From Plantago major (taxonomy: Eukaryota > Streptophyta > Magnoliopsida > Lamiales > Plantaginaceae), in the NCBI GenBank assembly GCA_026545765.1, contig CM048844.1:61056545-61120544 (forward strand): 64,000 bases of DNA, read 5' to 3'. The translations under genes were made by a program, and so were the position numbers. Under the pieces are notes generated by a model, which was given only the letters and a program-made list of their open reading frames with translations, did not search any database and was not told the DNA's origin. Of the stretch, positions 11,691-22,668 are shown piece by piece (the stretch's first letter is position 1; the number at the start of each line of letters is the position of its first letter).

Positions 11691-14600
11691 TCAATCATTT
11701 GGTATTCTGAGGTATGGTATACCAGTGTTATCTGAATACACCTGCCTTTTCAGTGCAGCACTGCAAGCAGAGAGCTGGCAATGTCTTTGTAGCCTCAGCT
11801 TTAGAGCATCCTTGGCTAACATGTCAGCCACAACATTGCCTTCCCTATGAATATGTTGGATACAACTTCTACTCCCTCACAGCAAACCTGTACCAGTTGA
11901 AACAGATGGCAAACAGACCAATGTCTACAAGTATACTTGCTATTGATAGCGGAGATAACATTTGCAGCATCAGATTCCACCACAATTTTGCTGAAGCCCA
12001 TAGAAATGCACAATTGTAAACCTAACAAAATGGCTTTTAGTTCTGCATAAAAAATGGGGAAGTTTCCAAAAAAGGATTGAAAGCAATTAAGTACTCTCCC
12101 ATTAGCACATCTGATCAAGCCAGCAGAAGCAGAGCAATTGGAGTTGGCACAAAAGGAGCCATCTGTGTTTACTTTAACCCAATGCAAAGGAGGTTTTTTC
12201 CAATAGACAAGTATCAAGGTTTTTGGGGGAGCCAAGTGCACAGTAAGGCCAAAGAGTTCAGCAATGCTTAAATCACCTTTCCAAACAGCTTTTTGAATTT
12301 TAAAAGATGAATGCATGGTTTTCAAATGTTTCAAAACAGAAGAGATAATGCTGAAAGCAGTAATTCTAATATTCTGATACTTAGAGGAGTTCCTTGCTTT
12401 CCAGGAATACCAAGCTATGAGCATAGGCAAAATGCACCTAATGTGATCTTTTTTAACCTTATCAGAGGAACACCACCAAGCTTTGAATCTGGTGCTAAGT
12501 GTGTGCTGGGCTAGGCAAGGTACCTGAAAGAAGTTAGAGAACCACAACCAAACTTTGTTGACATCCAAATTGAAAAGGAGCACATGATCTGCAGATTCAA
12601 TATTGGTACAACACTGACATTTAGATGCCATAGAAATACCAAATTTTTGCATTTTTTCCTCAACAGGAAGCCAACCTTGAGTACTTTTCCACCAAAAAAT
12701 AGAGATAGTGATGGACAGGTGAGGAGACCAAAACCTTTCAAACCACAAATCAGTAGGTTTGGTCTCTTTCACCAGAAGTCTAGCAGACTTAGTACAAAAG
12801 ACACCATTCATGGAAAGTTTCCAAATGGGAACAGAATGAGCATGGCTATAAACATAAGAAGCACAGACAATCTTATTACAAATAGCTAATCCAAATTCCA
12901 TTTATCACCAACAAACCACTCACTAATTAAAGAATAGTCAATCTTTCCAGGATAAGCAGCCAGTTGTAATTCAGCAGGAGAAAGAAGTTCAAACAACTAG
13001 TGATCATGCCAAAAAAATAAATTCCCAGTACCCAGTTTCCAAAACAGATTTTCTTGCACAGATTTTCCAACTTTAAGCATTCTTTTCCAGATAAAAGAAT
13101 CTGTGTTTTTGGGTGCACAATCCCCAGGGAATTTTCCTTTACAGTATTTAGCATGCATAAAGTTTGCCCACAGTGACTTATTTCCTCTAAACTTAACCCA
13201 TAACTTCAAAGAAAAAGCAGAAGCAAGGTCAGTCAAGTTCATAACATTCAAGCCTTTCTCAGCAAAAGGGAAACACACATTATGCCACTTAGTCCAATGC
13301 ATACCACTTTTTTCAAAAGAAGAACCCCAAAAGAAGTTAGCACAAATTCTGCTGATATCACATAGTACAGATTTAGGGGGATGAAGAGACTGAATCAAGT
13401 ATACAGGAAGAGCACAGAGTACACTTTTTATCAAAACCAGCCTACTACCTTGTGTAAGCATATCCAAGTTCCAACCAGAGAATTTAGCCCTAATTTTATC
13501 CAAGAGTAGAAGAAAAAGCATTTTCTTATTTCTACCTTTTGAAATAGGAGCACTAAGGTAATTAAAAGGAAAACTCAAAGCAGACATATCCAATTCAGAG
13601 GCTATACACACAGAGTTTGCTCTTTTTCCAGGGATAAAACCACTTTTGTTCAAGTTGACCTTTTGACCAGTTTGTCTTTCATAATCCATTAAGAAAAGCT
13701 TGAGTTTCTTCACATTTTCTTTACTACCATTACAAAAAACAATGCAATCATCAGCATAAGCCAAGTGTGAAATTGGTATGCCTTTTGAAACTTTGTAATA
13801 CAACTGAGGATTTGCTTGAAATAAAGCATTGATAGACAGAGACAAGTACTCACTCATGAGGATGAACAGAGCTGGAGATAGAGGATCTCCTTGCCTCAAA
13901 CCATTTTTAGCATGTATGAAACCAGAAGGGGTACCATTCACAAGTATGCTATACTGACAGTGTGTGACTATATGCATGACCAACTTAATCCATTCAGGGG
14001 AGAAACCAAAGTGAACAAGCATTTTTTCCAAAAACAACCAGTTAACTCTATCATAAGCTTTCAACATATCCAATTTAACAATCACATTAGAACCTCTAAC
14101 TTTAGTATCAATACCAAAAGCAAGTTCTTGTGCAAGCAAAATGTTATCAACAATAGCCCTATTCTTAACAAAACCACTTTGATTCAAAGAGATTAAATCA
14201 GGCAAACATGAAGCTAGTCTATCATTTAACAAGTTAGATATGATTTTTTGCAAGTTAGTACACAGACTAATGGGTCTGAAATCTCCCCACTCCTGAGGAG
14301 AAGACTTTTTGGGAATCAGAGCAATCATAGTGTGAGTAAAAGTCAAGGGAATGGGGGATCCTGCAAAATAATCCAACACTCCCTCTAGGAGGTCAAATTT
14401 AATAGTGTTCCAGCAAACTTGGAAAAATTTCCCAGTATACCCATCAGGGCCAGGTGCGGAGTTGGGTTTCAGACTGTCTACCACAACTTGTAGCTCCTCC
14501 ATGGTAGGAGGTCTACACAACTGTGAGTTTTGGTTCTCTGTAATCAAGGGGGAGGGAAGAGAAAGCCCTGGTTCCTCAATAGGAGTAGAATTTCCTGCAA

Positions 14601-15782
14601 AATGATTAGCAAAGAAATTCACAGCAGAATCCTGAATATCTACATCATCAGTGACAGTAATACCAGAAGCAATATTTGGTTGATTCTCATTTTCGCTTTC
14701 TTTCTTTTGGACATAGCATGAAAAAGGGAAGTATTCCTTTCTCCCTCTGAAAATCAAGAAGCAGAAGCTTTTTGTTTCCAAAATTCTTCTTCTTGAGATA
14801 AAGCAAGGGAAAATTTTTGCTGTTTTTCTTTTAAAAGAGCAGAGTTGGAAGAAGAGGGAGAAAGCAAACAAAGTGATTCAGCCAGAGCCACTTCACCTTC
14901 CAGAATTTTAACTTTTTGAAAAATGTTTCCAAAGTGTTTTTTATTCCAGAAAGTCAAAAATTGCTTCAATCTAAAAAGCTTTTCTTGCAACTTTTTTAAA
15001 CCACCATGCCTAGCAGGCATATCCCAGTTTTGAGTAACTTCTGGTATAAAAGGATGTAAAATCCACATATTTTGAAATTTGAAAGTGCCCTTGGGATTAG
15101 CAGAGGAAGAGTTGGCAGTAACAAGTAGGGGCCTGTGGTTTGAATCTTTTAAAATACCATGTTTAACATCAGTTTTTGGATAACAGTTACCCCAAGCATT
15201 GTTAAAAAGACATCTGTCAAGTCTTTGCTTTAAGCCATCACTTCTTTCCCAGGTGAAGGGATTGCCAGTGAAGCCAAAATCTTGCAAACCATTGCTCATG
15301 ATAAAATTACCAAAGTCAGACATAGCATGTATATCAGGCAAAGCTCCTCCTTCTCTCTCACTGGGTGTGGTGATGATATTGAAATCTCCACCAACACACC
15401 AAGGAGAACTAGAAGAGGGGGCAGAAACAGCAACTTGTTCCCAAAGGACCTTCCTTTCTCTTCTGGAACACTTAGCATACACCCAAGTAGCAAAAAAGGA
15501 GGAATTATCTGCTACATAAGTGATTTCACAAAAAAGGAATTGTTCATGATTGACCAAAATATTTACAGAAAACTGTACAGTGGAGCAAACCCAAATCTTG
15601 TTTGAAACATTTTTTTGAATTTTTTGAAAACCAAGAAGTCTGCAAAACTTAGGCTCATTCAAGTCTACCAAAGGTTCCAACAAAACTAAAATATCAAATT
15701 TCTCAGTTTTTTTATAATAAGATGCTAATTGCTGGGATTGTGGGTTCCCAATACCCCTAACATTCCAGATTTTAAAAATCAT
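11691..15782 (-). pseudogene. LINE ORF2: endonuclease, reverse transcriptase, RNase H
   Basis: The ATG at 15782-15780 is chosen because the family start motif follows (IFKIWNVRGIGNPQ); a longer frame upstream would need a TTG start. Domains in order are: APE-type endonuclease about 15780-14900 (VGGDFN; SNHRPLL where the family has SDH, so the catalytic Asp reads as Asn); reverse transcriptase about 14500-13600 (NSAPGPDG, KLDMLKAYDRVNW, GLRQGDPLSP, catalytic YADD at 13747-13758); thumb/connection (NFFWG); zf-RVT about 12750-12520; RNase H about 12160-11800 (VNTDGS, AELKAI, VESDA). The protein nicks DNA and copies LINE RNA at the nick. Disruptions: a TGA near 14752 and a frame change near 14700 between endonuclease and RT, a TAG at 12997 after RT, and frame changes near 12890 and 11850. 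Confidence 0.93.
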
Positions 15783-18059
15783 TGAGGGCAAATTGGGGTG
15801 AGAAGTGTTCCAGAGGATTTCCTATTGGAATTCCTAGTTGTTCTTGGAGGGTACACAAAAGCAGGGGAGAAGTAAACCTGATTCTTACTCTTTTTCTTTT
15901 TCTTGGCAGATTGTTGACTGTGCCTTCCAGGACTGCAAGGCAGAGAAGAACTTTCAACATGCACCTTGCTCTGTGCTATCCCTTCAAGGATTGTATCTGT
16001 ATGAAGAGGTGTAAAAGAAAGTCCTTCAGTGGACTTCCTCCTACTGTCCTGCACACAAGAAGGCTCAACCATGAGACAATTTTCCTCTACAGAATTTAAA
16101 CCTAGAGAAGAAATTTGGAGAGATACTTCCCTATTGTCAAAAAGAGCTTTCCTAGTTAATTCAGTATCTTCTTCCTCTAAAGCAGGTTCTTCCTCAGGTT
16201 CAAATTCATTTTCAGAAGAAGAGGCAGTTTTTCCTTCTTCTAAGAACTTAGGAGGGACTTCATCATTTTCCCCTGGAACACCAGTGTTATTCAGGAAACT
16301 AGTATTAGCAGTATCAGTTATGTGTTCTCTTTGCTTTTGCATCAATCTGTCTTTTCCTGCAGAAGTAGAACTGTTAATAGCTTCAATAGGAGAATCTTCA
16401 AATTCAGAGATAGGACTAAACCTATTTTCTTGAGTAAAAAAAGGTTCTTCCTCACAGGCACTAGACACAAGATCAGGTACTACAGAATGAGGGGGGCTAA
16501 CATAGTCAGCAGAAGAAGGAACAACAGGGTCATCAGGAAGGGGATTAACTTGTACAACAGGAGGGGGTTCAACATGATCAACAGGATCACGAACAGACAG
16601 AGAAGGTAGGGGATCACCAGGTGCAGCACAATCCACAACAGAAGGAGGGGTTTCTAAAGGAGTATTATGGGGAGGGGGATTTCTAGTACCAGTAAAAGCA
16701 TTGGACTTAACAAATCTAGGCTTAGCAAACTTTCCTTTTCTTATAAGTCTTCCATAAACATTATAGGAAGCTTTGTTCCTAGATTTTTTTTTATTTTTTT
16801 CCACAGTTTGAAAACCTTCATTGTCAGTTTTAGTCAAAGGAGTTGGACGGTCTACAACAGGGTTGGGTGTCACATTATCAACAGGAGTTTCAGATGGAGA
16901 GGGAAGGTTAGTAACAGATTTCATAACAGCACCTGTTCCCCATGTTTTAAGAATAGGAAATTTCACATAGCATGCCTTGAGTTCATGCCCCAATTTACTA
17001 CAGTGACTGCAATACTGAGGATACACATCATACACAACTTCAACATTATGAAAAGTGCCACCTGCTTCAATAACAATGCTTTTTTTTTTTTTTTTTTGGG
17101 GGGGGGGGGGGTATAGCAGCATTTACTTCCACACAAACCCTAGCCTTAGAGAATACAGTTCTATTAGCAGTAGCTTGGTCCATACGCAAAGGAGAACCAA
17201 TTAACTTTGCAACCTCATACAGAGCATCAACATGAAAAAGCATGATGGGCAATTTTCTAAAGGTAATCCAGCAAGAAACAAAGGGGGAATCAACTTCAGG
17301 GGAGTAAGCAGGGGTCCATTTAGTGAGAAGCAAAGAAGAGCCTGCAATAAACAAAGTGCCTTTCAACCAGATTTTGGTAAAGTCTTCTTCTAGATACAGA
17401 TTAATCACGAGATGTCTATTGTCCAACAGGCTTAGGGAAAAACCCTTTTTCAAATTAAGTTTTTTGAATTCGGGAGCAATTTCATTGATTCTAGGCGTAG
17501 ATTTACCCAAAAACTTACCTACTAGAGTAAGAGAGTACGATTTGGACAGCGTTTGTACCTCTTGTTCCGTAAAGGAAATGGCCGGAGTGCCTTTCACCTG
17601 AAACTGATGCTTAGCCGGAATGAGAGGATTACCTTTCGCCCTTGCTTCAAAGAAGGAGAGTGGAGGGTTCACAATAGATCTAATCACGGATGCATCCACA
17701 GGCTTGTTTGCCATATCTGCAAAAGACAAAGGTGAAGAAGGCGCTTCACTTTGAGCTTGAAGAGAACCAAGAACCTGCTAGAATCCAGGGGAGGGCTCTA
17801 GATCTATGTCATGCACAGCAGATCCAGTACCACTAGAAAGCAGATAACGAACAGGAGGTTGGGAGTTGGAAGAAGACGGCTGAGAAGAAAGAGGAGGAAG
17901 ATTAGGGTTCCGAGTTGAGTGGATCTGGGGAGAAGGGTTTCTAAAAGACGACGGCCGAAAGTTAGGTATCGGAAATCTGGGAAGAGAAGAAGCATCTAGC
18001 CACTGGAGAGGGTTTTCTTGCGGTGAAGGGAGAATCGAAGAAGGGAGAGGAGGAGGCAT
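15779..18059 (-). pseudogene. LINE ORF1: DUF4283-like RNA-binding protein with CCHC knuckle
   Basis: The first in-frame ATG is at 18059 (MPPPLPSSILPSPQ); a stop lies shortly upstream. The N-terminus is Pro/Ser-rich, about 100 residues. Next comes a DUF4283-like domain (FSLSLLDNRHLVINLYLEED, SSLLLTKWTPAYSP, VSCWITFRKLPI, about 17600-17200), then a CCHC knuckle CSHCSKLGHELKAC (about 17010-16970), then a long acidic, low-complexity C-terminal tail ending in basic KKKKKSKNQ and TPICPQ. ORF1 proteins bind LINE RNA. A TAG interrupts the frame at 17778, and a homopolymer at 17080-17111 shifts it between DUF4283 and the knuckle. The ORF1 stop overlaps the ORF2 start as ATGA. Confidence 0.9.
17080..17111. 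repeat. T18-G14 homopolymer inside LINE ORF1
   Basis: The plus strand has 18 T followed by 14 G (sense: 14 C then 18 A, coding Pro then Lys runs). It sits between the DUF4283-like domain and the zinc knuckle and puts the two halves of ORF1 in different frames. Such a tract is prone to replication slippage and to sequencing error, so its length is uncertain. Confidence 0.9.
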
Positions 18060-18214
18060 AGGAGGACGAGAGGGAGGACTAGCCAAGAAGGCGGAACCCT
18101 AGCAGCAGGAGGCTGCCGGAGTACAAGAAGACACCTAGATCTAGGGTTTTGAGGGAGAGAGCATTCTAGAGAGTAGATTTTGAGTTGTCGTACTTCATAA
18201 TCTCATAGAGTCGA
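18060..18214 (-). other. LINE 5' UTR
   Basis: About 155 bases lie between the element's 5' end (next to the target duplication at 18215) and the ORF1 ATG. The sense strand contains CTCTCTCCCTCAAAACCC and an AGATCTAGGG-type stretch. No separate gene is visible. Plant L1 elements usually carry an internal promoter here, but no motif can be named from the sequence. Confidence 0.6.
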
Positions 18215-18230
18215 TGAACTGAATGAATCT
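18215..18230. repeat. LINE target-site duplication, right copy
   Basis: TGAACTGAATGAATCT is identical to 10367-10382. It is followed by GAACTGAAATGAAATTAATG, resembling the sequence left of the LINE (10326-10340). The pre-insertion site therefore contained short direct repeats of its own. Confidence 0.85.
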
Positions 18231-19088
18231 GAACTGAAATGAAATTAATGAGTTTTCAGATGAAGATAACAAAGCCTTAGTATTGGATGAAGGACTACCC
18301 ACCAAACTACGATCCACCAACATTGTTACACGATATTTAACTATTTTATTTTCACGATTAATTTATCATATCCTTACCTTTCTATTTACTTTTAAAATTA
18401 ACACGGGTTAGTAATACTTTGTTTGTAATGTTAAAATTATGGGAAGATAAAAAACAAAAGGAAATCCTTCTGCACTACACATACTCATCAATTTAGGAAA
18501 TATAATTAATTAGTGCTACCGTTTTAACTCATTTTTAGGAAGATAATTATACGCAATGAGCAGTTTTGAAAATATAACATTCTGATTCTTCAAACCAAAT
18601 TTATTCCATGGATCGATTCTTCAACAGGTTTCCATTCATCAGAATTTATAGGCCGACTTCTCCAATCACCAGCCGATTCATTGTTCATACACTGGCACAC
18701 TTGAAGAATCAACTCAAACTAGAACAATTAATTCCTTCCAGATTAAAGATTCAGTTTTTGGGACCGATGGAGATCGATTCATTGATCCTCCGCCTATTCC
18801 GTCGATCTGCTCGCATATCGATTCTGTATGAAGAAAGAAGGGAAGCAGAGATTCCAATCGAGCCAGAAAGAAGGGATATGAGGTACTAATATTACTTAGT
18901 TATCCAATTCTTGTGTTTTAATTCTCTGTATTCTTATTTTAAAAATATAAGTTTCAGTTTGTACTAATTTACTTATGCTTGTGCATTTAGGATGTTAAAG
19001 TTTACGACGATGATAAGAACGAATCAATAAGTGATGTTGTAATTATTGAATTAAAACCCAGCATATTCGGTTTGCAGATTCAAAACTA
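18231..19088. other. AT-rich interval with one small open frame
   Basis: Apart from the 93-codon frame at 18608-18889 there is nothing recognisable. The frame ends just inside a possible donor (GAG/GTACTAA near 18880). A possible acceptor (TGCATTTAG near 18990) precedes GATGTTAAAGTTTACGACGA. These could be remains of a split gene, but no family was recognised. Confidence 0.45.
18608..18889 (+). CDS. Unrecognised 93-residue open frame, possible first exon
   Basis: The frame starts ATGGATCGATTCTTC and encodes a basic, Arg/Ile-rich peptide (FNRFPFIRIYRPTSPITSR..., FRRSARISILYEER, EIPIEPERRD). I do not recognise a family. It has no clear signal peptide or membrane segment. A GT donor-like site lies just before the stop, and an acceptor-like TTTAG lies about 110 bases on, so it may be the 5' exon of a decayed or short host gene. 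It could equally be chance. Low confidence. Confidence 0.2.
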   Translation: MDRFFNRFPFIRIYRPTSPITSRFIVHTLAHLKNQLKLEQLIPSRLKIQFLGPMEIDSLILRLFRRSARISILYEERREAEIPIEPERRDMRY

Positions 19089-19913
19089 GATTTATTTAGA
19101 GTTAAATGCATAACACCCCTGGGTTAACCTCGAGTTAACGAATTAGTACCAAACCACTTGAGTTATTAAAAATGGGCACAAATATGTTATCTTACACCAA
19201 ATGTAAAAAAAAAAAAAAAAGAAAAAAAGACCACAGTTATTAAAAATATATGCAAAATACCATGGAATTCTTATAAAGTCATTGCAATACCCCTTTTACA
19301 TAAATATTAAATATACATGATGAATTCGTATTGTGTACAGTTTGATTCGTTAGTCCAAATTTTCGAAAATATTGAAATGACTTAAAATTGAGCTATTAAA
19401 GATAGTAAAACTCTACTTTTTTCCTGGTTAAATGAACAACAAAAATCAATCACACACTACTACTAGTTATATAGCACTCAAATATATAAATAACAACCAT
19501 AAATAAGACTAATTAAGATTGTGATTACATATCAACGATATATACCAATTCATTATTAGTGTAAACGGAAAAAAGTGAGGGCAAAAGATAATAAACTAAA
19601 ACTATGAATGTCCGGTCCCCCTAGTGGCGTTAATTTGGAGTAAGAAAACCTAAAAGAACATCCATTGTGGCACCTAACATGAACACGCCGTAAAAAAAGA
19701 AAAGGGCTGAGGGGGTTCCACACACATGTTTTAATAACTCGGGGGTTTCGCGCACATTTTTCATAACTCAGGAACTAATTTATTAACTCGGGGGGTTTCG
19801 CGCACATTTTTTAATAACTCAGAGTGGTTTGGTACTAATTTGTTAACTCAAGGGGGTTTCGCGCACATTTATAATAACTTAGGGGGTATTTTGCATTTAA
19901 CCCGATTTATTTA
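19089..19913. mobile_element. Non-autonomous Mutator-like element with 10-bp target duplication
   Basis: The element spans 19099-19903 (805 bp) between perfect direct repeats GATTTATTTA at 19089-19098 and 19904-19913. Ends are inverted repeats: GAGTTAAATGCATAACACCC on the left against GGGTATTTTGCATTTAACCC on the right. Subterminal arrays of a TAACTCGGGGGTTTCGCGCA-like word occur three to four times at the right end and once inverted at the left. Target duplications of 9-11 bp with this end type indicate the Mutator superfamily. No transposase is present. A truncated relative lies at 38854-39142. Confidence 0.85.
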
Positions 19914-22150
19914 CCTACCTTATGTTTCTATTTCCTACCACCGGAATTGGTACTTTGCCATTTCGAATTTTCAGCTTATATGCAAAAGATCTTGGATTTC
20001 TCATTGTTTATACTCAATTGGCATGAGTAGAGCTTGAAGTATTGATATTTCTAAAACAAGTAGAAAAGGTGATTTTTGTTGTTGATGTTTCAATTTCAGT
20101 GAATTCATGCCTCTTTTTATAATTGAGGCTACCTTTTCTTATCTCATTACTTCTATGTATTTTGTAAAACCTCACATGCTTATGATGATATTACTTCAAT
20201 CCCTTTCATATGATATTTGATTATCACGAGTTTGACCAGATACTTTTTCACATGGGCAGATCATAAAAAATGTTGATCTGAAGTGTTTAAACATTCTTTT
20301 ACAACGTTAGCATTCACTTGACAGACTTCAACAAGGAAAATATGTCTGCATACATAGCATTTATCTCCTCTATTTAAAGAGAACAACAAAATCTTCTATA
20401 TTGTTAACTTCAGTCTGCTCTAACTTGTGAAGCTGATTTTGTTTCAATCGGCAAGATTTGTAATATGGAAGTCGAATTTACCTATTGACCAGACAGTACC
20501 TTTTGCATGTGGGTGATGTGGATGAGATGCAGAGTGAGTACTTTAGGATGAGATCCGTATTATTTCACAAGGTAGGTTTGGATAACAGACATGCAGAAAT
20601 GTATTTTTCAGGTATGAGTGGTTTGAATACATAAATATGTTTATGAGATACACCCAAATTGTTACTTTCTGATGCATATTAGTTAGGTCTGGTGCTATAG
20701 TTCACTATTTGAACAAGGCTGCAAGTTGCATTAGTCCAAGTTAAATGTATGATATCAGACAAAGAGAAGGTTAAGGGGAAAGAAGGTTGGATTCTTACCG
20801 AAGCGTCGTGTATTTGTTTTGAGTGTTCAATATATGCAGTGTGTTTCATGACCTCTTGATCAGGATAGCAGACTGTAAACTGTGTTCGCTTCAAATATGC
20901 GTCAGACTATAAATTAAAGTTGTTATCTTTTATATGCGTCAATCCTATAGTTTGCCAGCCGAACAAAATGTCCGTATTGAGTCAGCTGATATAGGCAGTT
21001 AACTTCATACATGTGTTGTGTTTACATGAACCCTGATTAGGATATAGCAAGATTTAGAAGTATATTTTTCTGCGTTAAGTTAATCATTGCTTATTATGAT
21101 GTTATGTGTACATAAGATACATGTTCAACATTATATTAGGATAGTGTACCAGGAAATATGAGGCCTTTTGAACTTTGACTAAGTTAGTTTTTTCTTCTGT
21201 ACCTACCCCTTTTATATATTATCGTTACCGTAAAATCAAACTTTATCACCTTAAATTGAGAATGGGGTGTGGAGGTGATCAACTATGAATATATGCAACT
21301 TTCTTGGCCCTTGTATCTCAAAAGTTTCCTCCTTCAGCTTTTACAGATTCATGTTTATACATGTAAGCAAGTATATAGACAGGGCTAAGAATGGGAGTCG
21401 AACAATCTCTTGCCCCTTTGAGATGCAGCTTTGTGTAAATTTATAAATACAATTCCCTAAATGTTCCCTGATTTGTACTTGCAGTCAGTTGCAGAGTTCA
21501 TGGTATGATTTTGTTGATGATTCCTACAGTAGAGTCGAGCTGTTTTAACTAATAACATTTGGTCATGCATGGCAGGTATATTCTTTGTTTAGCTGAGTGG
21601 AACTTGAACACCAAGAATCATTTCGATGAAGGGATTACTTTGTACAACCTTGAGACCTTATTTTGTTTTGTCTTGGTTCATATAGTTTTGAAAGAACATT
21701 TGCTGAATGTTATCGGATGTGATCTTTGAATGTGTTCGGCAGTTGATGAATATCAGAAACATATTCCTTGGAGCGAGAACTTGGTCATCCTTAATGTTGG
21801 TTCACAAAGTTGTGAACTTGTGATGCAATTGACAAGTGCTTTTGTGAGATACTTTGTCGAGTTCTTTTCAAGCATCTCCCAGATTAGTCTGAGGCAGCCA
21901 TCTTAGTGGTCTTACATTTGTAATGTACTCTTTTGGAGCACAATAACTAGAATGTGTTTGTAATGTTATATTTTTGGAGCACTAGAAACAAATTTGTCAT
22001 CCATGTCTTATGATACAAGTAAATAACATTATTGTTGTTTTATCTTCATTTTCTACATCTTGGCTTCGTAGTCTTAGGCTCTTAGCACATTGATTAAGTC
22101 GAGATATTACAGGGAATTCAGCACACTTTGTTGTTCATCCCTATGTAAAG
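19914..22150. other. 2.2-kb interval without a recognised gene
   Basis: Neither strand shows a recognisable protein; the longest open frame is about 70 codons. The T-rich texture, pyrimidine-rich stretches before AG (for example TTGCAGTCAGTTGCAG near 21480) and a long stretch without low-complexity runs resemble plant intron or 3' UTR sequence. A decayed or non-coding host transcript is possible but unproven. Confidence 0.4.
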
Positions 22151-22382
22151 TACTCTATATGTACTTAAAAGGTACCATACGAAGTTGCATGTTAAACTCT
22201 TATTGCAATAACACAAACTATATGATTAAAAAGATTGTAAAAATTATATGATGAAATACCGTTGAGTGTACTTTTATAACATGATATTTGTAAAGATTTA
22301 AGTGGCATAGTTTTGCAGAAATCCCGGTTAAAATTAGACATGAAAACTCGTATGATACCTTTTAAGTGGGACGGAGCGACTA
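22151..22382. mobile_element. Stowaway-type MITE, diverged left end
   Basis: A 232-bp segment runs from TACTCTATATGTACTTAAAA to the right end TAAGTGGGACGGAGCGACTA. The reverse complement of the right end (CACTTAAAAGGTATCATACG) matches the left end ACTTAAAAGGTACCATACG. The CTCCGTCCCACTTAAAAGG pattern is common to plant Stowaway MITEs. No coding capacity. Confidence 0.75.
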
Positions 22383-22406
22383 TTTGATAAAAAATCACAT
22401 GAAATT

Positions 22407-22411
<5 letters not shown>

Positions 22412-22474
<63 letters not shown>
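22412..22474. repeat. (AT)n microsatellite
   Basis: About 63 bases of uninterrupted AT dinucleotide, about 30 bases to the right of a MITE. Such tracts are mutable in length and can form cruciforms. Confidence 0.97.
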
Positions 22475-22477
<3 letters not shown>

Positions 22478-22668
22478 TTTCAAGCTCTTTAAGCATAGTC
22501 ATGTATGACGTGGCACTATAGAACATTCCTATCTGTCAAATTTTTCCTCATGTGATGATTTGGGAGATTCTAATTGGTCATCTACCTTATCCAGTATGAC
22601 ATGTCCGAAATTTGAGTTACCAAAATGGATTACTTGCCTATTTAGTTTGGTGTTATGAAATACTAATA

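Larger units (their letters stand above)
10383..18214 (-). mobile_element. L1-type plant LINE, essentially full length
   Basis: The element is about 7.8 kb on the minus strand: 5' UTR, ORF1 (DUF4283-like plus CCHC knuckle), ORF2 (AP endonuclease, reverse transcriptase, zf-RVT, RNase H), a 1.3-kb 3' UTR and a poly(A) tail at the left end. Identical 16-bp target duplications flank it, so both ends appear original. I count about seven disabling changes in the two ORFs: stops near 17778, 14752 and 12997, and frame changes at the 17080-17111 homopolymer and near 14700, 12890 and 11850. It is therefore not autonomous now, but the reading frames are otherwise well kept, suggesting moderate age. Confidence 0.93.

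Noticed and set aside
10335-11698. Open frames of 84-183 codons on both strands
   Set aside because: They lie in the LINE 3' UTR and tail or span its target duplication; no domain is visible.
13103-17116. Plus-strand open frames across the LINE
   Set aside because: These are antisense shadows of ORF1 and ORF2, which carry clear domains on the minus strand.
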